Assembly: GCA_030374805.1 (NCBI GenBank)
Contig: JARGSG010000025.1
Location: 62,001-126,000 of the forward strand
Source: Gracilaria gracilis
Lineage: Eukaryota > Rhodophyta > Florideophyceae > Gracilariales > Gracilariaceae
Direction of reading: 5' to 3'
DNA: 64,000 nucleotides
The notes under the pieces were generated by a model. That model did no database searches, had not been told where the DNA came from, and was given only the letters and a program-made list of their open reading frames with translations. This document shows positions 29,326-38,756 of the stretch, one piece after another. Positions within the stretch are counted from its first letter, which is position 1. Each line of letters opens with the position of its first letter. The position numbers and the translations under genes were made by a program.

Positions 29326-29772
29326 ATGGCGCCGGGTGTGAGCAGCCAGCAGATTGTTGTGCAGGTTTTGAGCAAGAAGACTGTCTCTGAGAGCGTCGAT
29401 AAGAATGGAAAGCGCCGTATTTTCCAACACGTTGTTGTGGCAGATGATACTGGTTCTATGCTTCTCAATGCGCATGACGGTATGATATTTCAATCTTGTT
29501 CTTTTTATGCTTTCGTCTGCTCTATTGTTTTGCTGACCCAATTGTTTTGTTTTCTATATCACCCCCGTCACGAAGCTTTATGTGACAAGTTGAACGTTGG
29601 TCAAGTTGTCGAGTTGCACAATGTACGAGTGAAGCTTATCAACGATTGTATGCGACTTACCATGGATAAATGGGCCTCTGCTCAGCAAAGCTTTCGTGCT
29701 ATCCCGCAACCGGTGCAATCGGATCCCAACTTTTCCCAAGTTGTATATCGACAACTTTCTACAGGATCGTAG
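29326..29772 (+). CDS. OB-fold nucleic-acid-binding protein (SOSS-B-like), one intron
   Basis: Proposed join of 29326-29479 and 29576-29772, 116 residues. The pattern (VVVQVLSKKTVSES..., HVVVADDTGSMLLNAHD, LNVGQVVELHNVRVKLIND, MRLTMDKWASA) fits a single OB fold of the SOSS-B/hSSB1 kind, which binds single-stranded DNA or RNA. The 96-bp intron (GTATGA...ACGAAG) is a multiple of three and has no stop, so retention would insert 32 hydrophobic residues into the fold; the spliced form matches the family better. A short Ser/Gly tail ends the protein. DNA repair versus RNA roles cannot be told apart here. Confidence 0.78.
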   Translation: MAPGVSSQQIVVQVLSKKTVSESVDKNGKRRIFQHVVVADDTGSMLLNAHDGMIFQSCSFYAFVCSIVLLTQLFCFLYHPRHEALCDKLNVGQVVELHNVRVKLINDCMRLTMDKWASAQQSFRAIPQPVQSDPNFSQVVYRQLSTGS

Positions 29773-31391
29773 CTAGCTAGCACTTCCATCTATTTCGCCC
29801 TAACCGTCTCGCCATCAAAAACGGCCCTTACCTGCCACCCCGCAAATATCACCACAACACTTACCCAGTGTATCTCCAACGCCCTGGTGCACATAGCTTA
29901 AAAAGGCGCATCCGTTGTGTCCCGATGTAATCGCTACTTTCTACAACTTCTCGTCGTGAACCGAGCTCGTCGCCTGTGCTTTAAACGTCCTCATCCAGGC
30001 CAATGTGAATTCCTCTTCACCACTCAAATGTCTGAATTCCCATACGGCCCGCTTCTTGATTATACGCGCAAGTGTTTGCGCACGCTCATACAACGTCGTT
30101 TGCATGCAGGCCCCATACGTTCACCAGACCATTTGAACACGTCTTGCGCACCACCGGCAAAACTGAAATGTTTTCTTCACATTCGTGGCCTGATACTTGT
30201 TGATTTGAATGGCCAAGTTTCGTTGCTCCTGCAATCTTGACCATCCCCACCAAGCGAACGCTTGAGCCTTGTTTCTACCTGCATCCGATTTCTTGCCCCA
30301 AATCTCTGCATACTATCGTCGCTTTGGTAGGAAAACGTCTGTTTTACTATCATTCGGAACAAATTTCTGAAGTGATTCCTTCTGTGTCACTACCATCTTC
30401 ATTTGTAGCACTCTCAAACTGGTGTTCTGGTCACATCTACAGCAAGTCGTGAACCAAGTTTTAGTAGCTGTGCATTGATTACCAGGAAAACTTGAAACTC
30501 TTGGCACGCTTGGGCACTAGTAGGTATGTAAACTTACCGACTTTCAACCTGTTCATTGGACATATTTCGGATCCCGAATCACTGCGGTGCACTTTGCAAT
30601 GATTTGATTGATAACTTTGCTCGAGAAGCGTTGTAATTGCCTGTTGAAAAGTCCGATTGAAGAGCAGGTTGACTACTCTTGACATTTCGAGCAGTTTGAA
30701 GGGAAGTGGATTGCATCCAATACTTGTGGAGGCACTCGAAAGGTCGTACTTTGTATTCCAGAGCAGGCATTTGAGCTTAGTCGTTGGTGTGCGTACTCAT
30801 CCGCAACTCGCTCTTTTCTTTCTGTGTGCGAGTTGGGTGTGCAGGTGCCGTCACTACACACTTTCTCTTGTTTTGTCTATGAGAAAACATTGCGGTGTAA
30901 ATGTGGCACAACTGACAAGAGAGACCTAGGCCAAGCCATACTTTAGTGTCGCTCGACAAACATGTGCCAGCACGAATTGGTTGCCGCTCTATGCCTTGGG
31001 AAGAACTTTTTAGTTTCAGAACTGAAGGCAACGGATTTCCATACGGGCCATTTCTGTGACACGTAGAGTACCTTCGTGGATACCAGCCAACATCATACAG
31101 TGCCGCCATCTCGTACAAAAAAGTTCACATCCCATGACCCTTGCGCTCAGCGGCAGATCGCAATCTGACAAAGTCATGCGCACAACCTTCATTCGCACCT
31201 CGACTTTTTCGCGCTGTTGGTGCGTCTGTCACATATGACCCTTCCATCTTCCTACACTCTCAGTCCCTTCTCCACATGTTGGTAAACATCTTCATTGCTT
31301 GAACAAATCCAATTTGCAGCACTGTGGGCAACGTTTTGCGTCGCCGTGTTCACCCTTTCCAATTCTCTAGAATTGCCTTTTTTTGTATGCC
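29773..31391. other. 1.6-kb intergenic region, nothing recognised
   Basis: All open frames are short and lack known motifs. No tRNA-like B box or strong hairpin was noticed. It may hold the ABC permease promoter or a noncoding RNA. Confidence 0.4.
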
Positions 31392-33566
31392 ATGACTGCG
31401 TTTGTGAATTTGATTCCTTTAACTCATTGCTCGTTCACGCCTTGCTCAACTAATCGAAAATGTGTAAGATCTCGCGCTTTCCGCCCGCTTCATGCAACCG
31501 CTCCATGGAGACGGGCAGATCGTATTCGTGGCGCGTTTATGAGCGACAAGGATAGCATCAACTCCAGAGCAAAAAACGATGAAGAATGCTTGCAAGAACA
31601 GGAAATTCGTGATGAAGAAGCAGATGAACCGTTTGTTCTTGAAGATGATTCTCATGTGGAAGATGACATTCTTATTGAATCCGAAGATGATGACAGACCT
31701 GTGATATGGAATAAGCTGCCTTCGCCCAGAGCTCTTTTCCAAACGTCCTATCTCACCGATGTTGTTATTGTGTTTGCTATTGTTGCTATTGTATACGGAC
31801 TGGTGTTGACCACAGGAAGTTTGTTTTCAGCCACCCCTTATTCTGGTTTGGTTATTGATACTTCTCTCAAGGTACTTCCATGGTACGCCGCGCAGTCACT
31901 CACACGCATGGTTGCGGGCTACGTTGTGTCGTTAATATTCTCACTCGGTTATGCGTATGTTGCTTATCGTATCAAGTTTGCAGCTAGATTACTGATGCTG
32001 GTGATTGATGTATTGCAATCCATTCCTTTGCTTTCGTTCCTTCCTGGCGTTGTACTGGGCTTGATCGCAATCTTTCCGGGGGCGAGAATTGGAGTGGAGT
32101 TGGCTGCTGTGTTGTTGCTGTTTACAAGCATGGCTTGGAATATGCTACTCGGCTTCTACCAAAGCCTGCGTTGTATTCCGCATGATCTACATGACGTTTC
32201 AGACTCATTCCGACTGTCAGCTTGGAAGCGCTTCTGGGTGCTTGAATTGCCGGCAGGCGCGATTGGTCTTGTGTGGAATTCTATCATATCCGTGGCGGGC
32301 GGGTGGTTCTTCCTTATCTCTATCGAGAGCTTTGAGCTGGGGAACCGGGACTTTAAACTACCTGGCATTGGGTCGTTCCTAGCGGTGGCGGCTGAGACAT
32401 GCAACTACCGCGCCATCTTTGCAGGTGTATCGTTCATCATTGCAATCATTGTGGTTATTGATTTCCTGGTGTGGCGACCGTTGATTGCTTGGTCAACCAA
32501 GTTTACGTACGGGTCTACGCATGAAGAAAACAAGCCGCGGTCGATTGTGCTCAACACGTTTCAAAAGTCGGTGCTGGTGAGGCAGGTTCACTCTTCTCTG
32601 GTAGCGCCAGCGTGGGAGAAATTTGTGAACGTGAGCTTTGGAAACGGTGGGGCGGGGGAGCTGGTTCGGTCAACTGAAGGCAAGAAAGCAGCAGCAGCGG
32701 CGGCGAAGAAGGAGCGCGGCTCCGCGTACCTGGAGGGAAATGGCGGTGCAATGATGGTGTCCGCGGTTCGCGTGTGCGCGCGAGCGCTCTCGTACGTGGG
32801 GGAGGTGCTGTCACCCACAGTGGCAAAAGTGGTTCCGGTGGTGCTGCTGTGCGGCGGCTGCGTGGGCACCGGATACGGCGTGTGGCAGGCCGGGCGGCTG
32901 GTGCACGCGCTGGAGTGGGAGGCATGGGTACTGATTGGGACGGCAGCAATGGCGACGTTCGGAAGGGTGATAGCAGCGTTGAGTCTGTCGCTGCTGTGGA
33001 CGGTGCCGGCCGGGGTGGCGATCGGAAGGAACGCAAAGCTGTCAGCGACGGTGCAACCAATGGTGCAGATTGCAGCGTCGGTGCCGGCCACGGCGCTGTT
33101 CCCGTTCGTGCTGCTGTTTCTGGCGCGGCTGGGCGGCGGGCTGCAGGTAGGGTCGGTGGCGCTGATGATGCTGGGCACGATGTGGTACGTGCTGTTTAAT
33201 GTGATTGCGGGGGCGCAGGCGATCCCTGCGGAGCTGTTTGACGTGGACAGTGTGTACAACAAGGAGGGGGTGTTGAAGCGGTGGAAGAAGCTGGTGCTGC
33301 CGGGCATCTTCCCGTACCTGATCACGGGGGTGGTGACGGCGGTGGGCGGGGCGTGGAACGCGTCGATTGTGTCCGAGTACGTGGTGTTCCAGGGCGGGGT
33401 GCTGAAGACGCACGGGCTGGGAGCGCTCATCTCGGAGGCGGCAGCGAGCGGCAACTACGCGCTGCTGCTGGCGGGCACGGTGGTGATGAGCGTGCTGGTG
33501 CTGCTGACGAACAAGTTTGTGTGGGGGCCGCTGTATCGACTAGCGGAAAGCAAGTACCGCATGTAA
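31392..33566 (+). CDS. Bacterial-type ABC transporter permease, two fused permease domains
   Basis: 724 residues from ATG 31392. The first 50 residues are basic and Ser/Thr/Pro-rich (CVRSRAFRPLHATAPWRR), suggesting a plastid transit peptide; an alternative start is the Met of MSDKDS near 31539. An acidic stretch follows, then two binding-protein-dependent permease domains (about 115-380 and 470-715). Each has several membrane helices and a cytoplasmic EAA-like loop that contacts the ATPase (SFRLSAWKRFWVLELPAG and VLKRWKKLVLPGIFPYLITG). Such duplicated permeases resemble bacterial nitrate/sulfonate/taurine-type importers. No partner ATPase or binding protein is in the window. GC content rises sharply toward the 3' half. 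A bacterial or cyanobacterial origin is inferred; the substrate is unknown. Confidence 0.88.
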   Translation: MTAFVNLIPLTHCSFTPCSTNRKCVRSRAFRPLHATAPWRRADRIRGAFMSDKDSINSRAKNDEECLQEQEIRDEEADEPFVLEDDSHVEDDILIESEDDDRPVIWNKLPSPRALFQTSYLTDVVIVFAIVAIVYGLVLTTGSLFSATPYSGLVIDTSLKVLPWYAAQSLTRMVAGYVVSLIFSLGYAYVAYRIKFAARLLMLVIDVLQSIPLLSFLPGVVLGLIAIFPGARIGVELAAVLLLFTSMAWNMLLGFYQSLRCIPHDLHDVSDSFRLSAWKRFWVLELPAGAIGLVWNSIISVAGGWFFLISIESFELGNRDFKLPGIGSFLAVAAETCNYRAIFAGVSFIIAIIVVIDFLVWRPLIAWSTKFTYGSTHEENKPRSIVLNTFQKSVLVRQVHSSLVAPAWEKFVNVSFGNGGAGELVRSTEGKKAAAAAAKKERGSAYLEGNGGAMMVSAVRVCARALSYVGEVLSPTVAKVVPVVLLCGGCVGTGYGVWQAGRLVHALEWEAWVLIGTAAMATFGRVIAALSLSLLWTVPAGVAIGRNAKLSATVQPMVQIAASVPATALFPFVLLFLARLGGGLQVGSVALMMLGTMWYVLFNVIAGAQAIPAELFDVDSVYNKEGVLKRWKKLVLPGIFPYLITGVVTAVGGAWNASIVSEYVVFQGGVLKTHGLGALISEAAASGNYALLLAGTVVMSVLVLLTNKFVWGPLYRLAESKYRM

Positions 33567-34470
33567 ACGAAAGGCGCGCCGCCAGCGCGGCGCTCAGCGG
33601 CGGCGGCCACAGCAGCGCGCTGTGCAGCAGCGCGCGTCTGTGCGCCGCCGTGAGCGGCTGCACGCGCAGCAAGTGCACCAAGCGCAACGCCGTGAAGGCG
33701 CCCAGGTCGTGGCCGCAGCGCAGCAGCTCGAACAGCTCGCACAGCGCGCGCACGCGCGGGCACTCGCGCACAAACGCGAACGGCAGCAGCAGCATCACGC
33801 CCGCGCGCGGCGCGTCGTGCCACAGCAGCTCCAGCACGCGCAGCAGCGACGCCCACCACCACTGCGGCGGCGCGTCGTGCTCGTAGCGCGCGCGCGCGCT
33901 CAACAGCGCGTACGCCGCGCCCGTGGCGAGCCAGTCCACGGCCAGTCGCGCCGCGAGCCGCTTCGCCACACGCCGCGCCAGCCACTCCGCCGCCGTGGCG
34001 GCCGCCGCGTCGCCGCTCAGCGCGTCAACGGCGCGCGGCGGCAGCTGCTGCTGCAGCTGCCGCAGCGCGGCGCGCAGCGCATGCAGCACGTCTGGCTGCG
34101 CGCGCGCCGCCGCGCGTAGCAGCTGCTCGTCCGTGGCCGCCAGCCGCTGGATGAGCGCGCACGCGCGGCGCGTGGGCGCGCGGCTGCGCTCGGCGCGCTG
34201 CTGCAGCGCGCCGTACCACAGCTGCACGCTCGCGGTTAGTGCGCGCGGCAGCGGCGCGGCGCGCGGCGCGCGCGGCAGCGCCAGCGGCCGGTAGAAGCGC
34301 TGCTCGCAGCGGCGCGCCAGCCGCGCGCGCTCGCTCTCGCTGCACGGCGGCGGCCACGCGGGCGGGAGGCGCATGGGCGTGCGCGTGTGGCGCTGCGTGC
34401 CGCTCACCATCACGATCATGGGCGTTTGCTGGCGCGCCGCGGAGCGGAGCGCACGTGCCGCGCAGCACAT
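33427..34470 (-). CDS. Unknown GC-rich protein, 347 aa
   Basis: The frame runs from ATG 34470 to TGA 33427-33429. No domain was recognised. The middle part has a balanced, helical-looking composition with tryptophans and acids (residues about 195-310, for example WWWASLLRVLELLWHDAPRA and RECPRVRALCELFELLRCG), unlike a random GC-rich frame, so I regard it as a real gene. The last 45 residues are antisense to the 3' end of the ABC permease gene and look less natural, so the true end may differ. The start lies only 79 bp from the divergent hydrolase ATG. Confidence 0.6.
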   Translation of the reverse strand: MCCAARALRSAARQQTPMIVMVSGTQRHTRTPMRLPPAWPPPCSESERARLARRCEQRFYRPLALPRAPRAAPLPRALTASVQLWYGALQQRAERSRAPTRRACALIQRLAATDEQLLRAAARAQPDVLHALRAALRQLQQQLPPRAVDALSGDAAAATAAEWLARRVAKRLAARLAVDWLATGAAYALLSARARYEHDAPPQWWWASLLRVLELLWHDAPRAGVMLLLPFAFVRECPRVRALCELFELLRCGHDLGAFTALRLVHLLRVQPLTAAHRRALLHSALLWPPPLSAALAARLSFTCGTCFPLVDTAAPTQTCSSAAPARSSPPCPPAAARSCRSLPPPR

Positions 34471-34549
34471 TTGATTGAAAAGGGCGTTTGTTTGCAGGCG
34501 GCGCCAGCTGGGGAGCTGGCGCCGTCTTTAGAAGCGGGACGCGGGCGCC
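34471..34549. promoter_or_regulatory. 79-bp divergent promoter with a central palindrome
   Basis: The whole gap between two divergent start codons is 79 bp. GGCGCCAGCT (34500-34509) and its exact complement (34514-34523) flank GGGG. A symmetric site at this position could serve both genes; that role is inferred. Confidence 0.55.
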
Positions 34550-34586
34550 ATGCACCAGCACACGCTCGCGCGCGCGGCGGCGGCGG

Positions 34587-34627
<41 letters not shown>

Positions 34628-35902
34628 CACGCGGTGCGGCAGCTGGCGCTGTCGCTGCGCTCGCGCGCGCGCGGCATGCGGCGCGCGCTGGCGGCGGCGC
34701 GCCACTCACAGCGCCGACTGCGGCACTCGCTGGCGCCGCTGCGCGCAGAGCTGGCAAGCAAAGAGCGGCAGGTGCGCGCCGAGGTGGGCGAGTTCATACA
34801 GTCGCCGCACCTGCTGTACCGCCCGCTCAGTCTGGGCGTGGCGCTCGCGGCGCCGCTGGCCGTGCCGCTGTGCTTCATGCCGCGCGCCGCGCTGCTGGCG
34901 TACGTGCTGCTGGCCGCCGCGTGGTACGTCGCTTGCTTGTTGCTGTTCGCCACCGAGGTGGCCATGCGCCCGCCGTGGTACAAGACCGGCCTGCCTGCAA
35001 AGGACCTTCCGCCCTACTGGAGTCGCTTCGTGCATGATCCGAGCACCGACTTGCAGCTGTCGTACCGCGATGTGTGCTTTCCTACCGCCAGCGGCCGCCT
35101 GTTGAGGGGCTGGTACATTGGCAACTCGCCGCGCGTCATCGTGTTTGTGCACGGTGTTGGACGCGACCGCCGCAGCTTTTTGCGCCATGCGCGCCACTTT
35201 GTGGCGCAGGGCTACGCCGTGCTGCTGTTCGATCTGTCCGAGCACGGCTTGTCGGACGTGAGTGTACCAGACTCGCCGCGCGGCAGCTTGTTTGGCGCCA
35301 GGGAGCAGCACGACGTGCTGGCCGCCGTACACTTTGTGGTGCATCAACAAAACGCCTCCTGCGTCGCCTTGGTGGGCACCTCCTGCGGCGCCTCCAGCGC
35401 CATACAGGCCGCCGCGCTGCGCCCGCATCACATCGTGGGCGTGGTGGCCGAAAACCCGTTTGCGCGCGCGGACGACCTGTTGCGCCACCACTTGCACCAG
35501 CTGTCGGAGAACTATCTCAGCCAAAACAGCCACCAGACGGTGCGCAACGCGCTGTTCTGGCTGGCCGGGCGCGTGCTCATGATGCGCATGGGCTACCTCT
35601 GCTCGTCGTTTGGCGCCGTTGACGCCGCTGCGCAGCTCAAGTGCCCGCTGCTGGTGGCGCATTCCACCGCCGATGACGTCGTTCCGTACCAACACGGCGT
35701 GAGCATCTTCGAGAGCGCGCGCCGCTGCCTGGGGCAACGCGCGCACTTTTTGAAGTTTGACGATGCCGCACACTGCGCGCTGTATGACAAGGACCCCGTG
35801 CTGTGGACTTCTCACGTGCTGCCGTTTGTCAACGATGCGTTCAAGCGCTACAGCGCCTCTGCGCCCGTTCAATCGTTGCATATGGCTACCAAATGCGATT
35901 AG
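34550..35902 (+). CDS. Membrane-anchored alpha/beta hydrolase
   Basis: 450 residues from ATG 34550. It starts with an Ala-rich segment and a Ser-Pro repeat encoded by a CGTCGC-type hexanucleotide run (about 34590-34628), then a basic coiled region and two hydrophobic segments (about residues 97-140) that should anchor it in a membrane. The alpha/beta hydrolase fold follows: an HGVGRDRRSF oxyanion loop near 200, the nucleophile elbow GTSCG with Ser278, Asp375 in STADD and His408 in DAAHC, giving a complete catalytic triad. Family members are lipases, acyl-transferases or peptidases (ABHD12/13-like layout); the substrate is unknown. Confidence 0.85.
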
Positions 35903-35956
35903 CCGGTGGCGCGCCCTGAGCGGCTCCTTCCTTCCTTTTGCTTTATGGCTTGCATT

Positions 35957-35989
35957 CTGTACCGTTGGTACCGTTGGTACCAAGCGTAG
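35957..35989. repeat. 33-bp motif, copy 1 (copy 2 at 38237-38269)
   Basis: A segment containing ACCGTTGGTACC and ending CAAGCGTA recurs almost unchanged just upstream of the NDUFB9-like start codon. Here it lies between the 3' ends of the hydrolase and the RWP-RK gene. Confidence 0.65.
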
Positions 35990-36029
35990 ATACTGTTTAC
36001 ATTATAGCGTCAAGCTACGCTTCCTGCGC

Positions 36030-37547
36030 TCACAGCGAAAACGGGGGCAGCGCGTTCCACTCTGGGTTCAGATATTGCTCACCATTCGCCATTAAAAACG
36101 CGCTATAATACTGCTCGCTCACGTTTGCCTTTACAATTCCCATTCTCACCTTGAGCACCTGTTCAACCTTCCGCTCATTCTCCTTCACCTCTTCCAGCAT
36201 GCGCTCCGTCTCTCCCACCGACGGGTGCGAAAACTTCAACGCCGCCCTCATGGACGCAATGTTTTCCTTCAGCGTCTGCAGCGCCGCTCCGCTTCTTCTC
36301 AGCGGCCGCCCGGGCCACACGTTCACGCCGTGCGCCCGAATGGCGTCCTTCAACCACGTTGCGCACACGCCAAGACACTCGGCCGTTTCGTCGCGGTTCA
36401 GCGTGAAAAACGTGTAAAAGTCACTCGCCGCAACGTTGTCTCTTCGTTGCCGCGGGCTCAGTCCGTGCCATCTGGCGCGGATTTCCAGAATCTTCTCCAC
36501 TTGCGAGCGCGTCATCAGCAACTGTCCAGTCAATCGGTGCGACGGCCGCCCGGCCCTTGCCCCGTTCGCCTCCTGCACAATGTGCTCCCGGTCCACGATT
36601 GACACTTGTTGCTGCATCACGTCCAACGCTGGCGGCACCAACCCGTTGTACTGCCCTTCTTCCTGCGCCTTGAGCGTGTCCTCGGACGGAACTTGGTGGT
36701 ACAGCTGCGTGTCATGAATGGTGAACGAGCCCAAGAACATGCCATCGGCCGATGAACAAAGCGCGTCCTCGTATAAAAGCTCTCTTCCAATCGGGCGCAG
36801 AATCTGCCCCGTAGAAGGCAGCTGTATGAAAGTGACCACGTCCAATTTGTCCCACGGCGGCGGCAGGTGCGCGGAGGGGGAGGCCATGGCGCAGTCGGGC
36901 GGCGCGAGCTGCAGGAAGATTTGGAACAAAAAGCGCTGCTGAGTGTGGTGCAGGTAGTTGTTGATGAAAATCCTGGCGGAGATTTCGCGGATGCTTTTGC
37001 AGTTGTGCGACGCGATTTGAACCAGCTGCTGAAAGCAAGCAAACGAATTGGGCGCGTTGCACTGCTTCATCTGCTCCTCTGTGACGGGCTGCGTGATGAA
37101 AAGAGAGCTTTGAAAGCGGTTCCATACAGAGTCGGGCACCGATTCATGCAGCGCTATGATGACGTACACGTAAATGCACTCGTCGGCTAGTGCGGTGGCT
37201 GGAGGCAGCGCGGACGGCGCGGGGAGAGCGACGGGCGGCAGATATTGCATTTGATGCGCTGCAGGCGGCTCATAGCTGCGGTGAGGGTGTGTGAGAGTGG
37301 TGGCGGTTGTGTGCTGATGGTCACGACTGAGGTGGGTGTGGGCGGCGGGCAGGGCGCCATGCAACAGGTTTTGTATGGATGGTGTGGGGTACGGGTGAAG
37401 AGAGGGGTTGGAATGATATTCGACGTCATGTTGCAGTGAGGAGGTTTCTAAAGTGCAGCGGCTGTCGGGCTGGTGGTCGAAAGAGCTGTGAATGGTTGCG
37501 GAGGAATCATGGAAGACATCTGTGCTACGGTTGAATGCAGTATCCAT
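36030..37547 (-). CDS. RWP-RK domain transcription factor
   Basis: 505 residues from ATG 37547. The first 110 residues are His/Thr/Pro-rich and low complexity. A folded-looking region follows (about 125-215). The RWP-RK-like DNA-binding segment lies near 376-412: a helix DFYTFFTLNRDETAECLGVC, the LKDAIRAHGVNVWP recognition part and PGRPLRR in place of the canonical RWPYRKL. A C-terminal coiled coil (TERMLEEVKENERKVEQVL) could mediate dimerisation. RWP-RK proteins regulate nitrogen responses and gametogenesis in plants and algae. The motif is diverged, so I am moderately sure. It is divergent from the NDUFB9-like gene. Confidence 0.72.
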   Translation of the reverse strand: MDTAFNRSTDVFHDSSATIHSSFDHQPDSRCTLETSSLQHDVEYHSNPSLHPYPTPSIQNLLHGALPAAHTHLSRDHQHTTATTLTHPHRSYEPPAAHQMQYLPPVALPAPSALPPATALADECIYVYVIIALHESVPDSVWNRFQSSLFITQPVTEEQMKQCNAPNSFACFQQLVQIASHNCKSIREISARIFINNYLHHTQQRFLFQIFLQLAPPDCAMASPSAHLPPPWDKLDVVTFIQLPSTGQILRPIGRELLYEDALCSSADGMFLGSFTIHDTQLYHQVPSEDTLKAQEEGQYNGLVPPALDVMQQQVSIVDREHIVQEANGARAGRPSHRLTGQLLMTRSQVEKILEIRARWHGLSPRQRRDNVAASDFYTFFTLNRDETAECLGVCATWLKDAIRAHGVNVWPGRPLRRSGAALQTLKENIASMRAALKFSHPSVGETERMLEEVKENERKVEQVLKVRMGIVKANVSEQYYSAFLMANGEQYLNPEWNALPPFSL

Positions 37548-38274
37548 GGATGTATGAATGAGTTATGATATGGGGGCTGGAATGCAAGTGAGCAAAGCAG
37601 CAGCGATAAGAGAGAATGTTTTATGGTTTGGTGTAGAATGGAAATGTGGTAGTGTACATATATACAGGTGCTCGAGCACGGAACAAGGTGAGGTAGCGAG
37701 GGGCGAGTGCGAGTGTACACATATTTTTCTGTGTAGATGCTCTCGTGAAAAGAAGAGGTGCAACAATAAAAAGGGCATATGTTGTATAGCACTTGAAAAG
37801 GGAAATATGTTGTTTATACTTTGGGTGCTTTAAACGGTTGAAATCAAACTCAAGCGCCATATGATGTGGCTCGAGAGCGACGGCGGTTGTTGTTGTAGAA
37901 GCAACTTTTTGAAAAGTTGGCGCAACAACAGCTGCGTGCCATGGAGGAGCCACACCAAGCAATGTATATATATATGTAATCTTACTTTTGTTGCTCTTCA
38001 GCGGCGCACAAATGCGCGCGAGAGCGAATGGCGAGCGCCCAGCACTGATGCAAGCACAACGTATTACAGCAAGCACAACGTATTACAGCAAGCACAACGT
38101 ATTACAGCAACGCCACGTATTATGTTACAGTGTAATGCAGAGCGAGCACAGCGCGCCGCTCGCGCGCGCCACCGCGTCGCTTGCTTGTTGCTTGTTGCTG
38201 CAGGCGACGCCACACCATCTTCTATCCCGTCTCTATCTGTACCGTCGGTACCGTTGGTTGCAAGCGTACATAAA
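37548..38274. promoter_or_regulatory. Divergent promoter, RWP-RK / NDUFB9-like
   Basis: About 0.7 kb. It holds a TATATATATA run near 37967, a 19-bp tandem repeat at 38051-38107 and the second copy of a 33-bp motif at 38237-38269, ending a few bases before the start codon. Confidence 0.5.
38051..38107. repeat. 19-bp tandem repeat, three copies plus a degenerate fourth
   Basis: The unit CAAGCACAACGTATTACAG is repeated three times without change, then a variant (CAACGCCACGTATTATGTTACAG) follows to about 38130. Confidence 0.85.
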
Positions 38275-38708
38275 ATGGGCGCCGCCGCCTCCATGCACGC
38301 CTCGCGCGCCGCCGCATGGGCGCCGGACATCTCGCACGCGCAGCGCGTCACGCGGCTGTACCGCGCCGCGCTGCGCACGTCGCGCGACTGGACCATCGAC
38401 TATGACATGTGGGTGGCCGAGTGCGAGCACATTCAGCAGCGCTTTCGCGCCAACCAGCACAAGTCGCTCATGGACGGCAAGATGCTGGTGGACAAGGGCA
38501 TGGCCGAGCTCTTCCGCATGAGGCACCCGGATCCGTACATCCCCATCTACAAGCCGGGCTCTTCCAGCTACCAGCGCAACGTGCCGCCGCCGCCAGAGGT
38601 ATGTCGTCTTGTCTTTTTCTTCTTCTTTTCGCTCCTTGTGCTGACTTGCTTGTGTTTTCAAAGCTCACTCACACCAGCATGCCGCCACCGCATCAAGCCA
38701 TTCAGTAG
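38275..38708 (+). CDS. NDUFB9: Mitochondrial complex I LYR subunit, NDUFB9-like, one intron
   Basis: Proposed join of 38275-38598 and 38664-38708, 122 residues. It is an accessory subunit of NADH:ubiquinone oxidoreductase in the inner mitochondrial membrane. The LYR motif is in HAQRVTRLYRAALRTSRDW (about residues 21-40), followed by a helix with RFRANQHKSLMDG and the conserved FRMRHPDPYIPIYKPGSSSYQRN end. A 65-bp GT-AG intron follows PPPPE, and the last exon adds LTHTSMPPPHQAIQ. Without splicing the frame runs into a hydrophobic, unlikely tail. Its stop is 48 bp from that of the convergent Notchless gene. Confidence 0.85.
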
Positions 38709-38756
38709 TAACATATATATATATATAGATATATAGATATACTGTATAAACGCTAT
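38709..38756. other. 48-bp AT-rich convergent spacer
   Basis: An ATATATATAGATATATAG-type tract separates two opposing stop codons. The 3' UTRs must overlap. Confidence 0.6.

Noticed and set aside
33622..34705. Several long Arg/Ala/Gln-rich frames in the GC-rich region
   Set aside because: They are antisense or frame-shifted readings of the unknown protein and hydrolase genes, with repetitive low-complexity composition.
38051..38130. CRISPR-like array
   Set aside because: The repeats are contiguous 19-bp units without spacers, in a eukaryotic promoter region.
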